Assembly: GCA_018896645.1 (NCBI GenBank)
Contig: JAHIMF010000075.1
Location: forward strand, 1 to 42,565
Length of the DNA stretch: 42,565 nt
Source of the DNA: Patescibacteria group bacterium
Lineage (GTDB): Bacteria > Patescibacteriota > Patescibacteriia > UBA2591 > JABMQE01
Direction: 5' to 3'
Shown here: positions 42,414 to 42,565 of the stretch, piece by piece
Layout of the letters: each line of letters starts with the position of its first letter
Position numbering within the stretch: position 1 is the stretch's first letter
Position numbers and translations under genes: made by a program
The notes under the pieces: model-generated
The model's database searches: none
Told to the model about the DNA's origin: nothing
The model's input: the letters and a program-made list of their open reading frames with translations, nothing else

Positions 42414-42565
42414 ATGACTTTCACAAAAAGAAAAAAATTTATCAAACAAAATCAACAACCATCTCCTCAAAAAAGGAGCGGTTTTACTGCCCGCAAAATT
42501 TCATCTCATGGAACGCCACAAAACAAAATAAGGCAAACCAATCAAATCCAGCAAAAACCGCAAAT
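42414..42565 (+). CDS. start of a Lys/Gln-rich ORF, cut by the window edge
   Basis: Open frame from ATG 42414 to the edge, beginning MTFTKRKKFIKQNQQPSPQK and continuing Gln-, Lys- and Asn-rich. It looks like a disordered basic N-terminus. The leader TTCTCAATTTCTAAAAACA resembles that of the gene at 38904. Identity cannot be judged. Confidence 0.55.
   Translation, partial: MTFTKRKKFIKQNQQPSPQKRSGFTARKISSHGTPQNKIRQTNQIQQKPQ

Overview
The window looks like a chromosomal piece of a Patescibacteria (CPR) bacterium, most likely Parcubacteria-like. This is inferred from several things seen together: a T4SS-pilin-type protein, many toxin-antitoxin modules, A+T-rich DNA read with the standard code (TGA is used as a stop), AT-rich microsatellites between and inside genes, and a bacterial histone gene. 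No rRNA is present, so the lineage is an inference.

Layout. 1-2.6 kb: the end of a TPR gene, a repeat-filled gap, tRNA-Asp, a GIY-YIG protein and a 59-residue histone-fold protein. 2.6-5.2 kb: a promoter-to-terminator two-gene operon of unknown function with a six-helix membrane protein. 5.2-8.2 kb: a T4SS-type pilin, then RelE-type, AbiEii-type and MntA-HepT modules. 8.3-11.1 kb: lgt and two extracytoplasmic thioredoxin-fold proteins. 11.2-13.9 kb: a repeat cluster, then gatC / four-helix-bundle gene / gatA. 14.1-15.1 kb: small genes including a MazF-like one. 15.3-19.3 kb: PEP synthase interrupted by a 521-residue intein. 20.1-22.5 kb: groES-groEL with a consensus promoter and a CIRCE operator; groES has an apparent frameshift. 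22.5-26.4 kb: two related small genes, MazEF, an O-antigen ligase family protein and a nucleotidyltransferase-like protein. 26.4-29.7 kb: uvrA, split in two by a small antisense gene cassette. 29.9-36.1 kb: two small cassettes, uvrC, prs and uvrD/pcrA. 36.3 kb to the end, plus strand: secG, a peptide-binding protein, tRNA-Leu, a transglycosylase-like protein, a DUF218 protein, a long coiled-coil protein and one partial ORF.

Two themes run through the window. First, short repeats have entered conserved coding genes and stayed in frame: (AATTATC)n and other 7- or 8-base arrays in lgt, uvrC, uvrD and the ligase, a perfect 48-bp palindrome in uvrD, and a 97-bp inverted-repeat element in gatA. Second, small genes with a TTGAC(A/T) promoter and/or a strong Shine-Dalgarno site, often with their own terminator, behave like self-contained cassettes. 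One of them has split uvrA so that its terminator gives the upstream half a stop codon and its -35 box gives the downstream half a start codon.

Nucleotide excision repair (uvrA, uvrC, uvrD) is clustered here. Chaperonins are under HrcA-type control. Lgt sits beside a predicted lipoprotein with a CPYG motif, which fits lipoprotein maturation and extracytoplasmic thiol chemistry.
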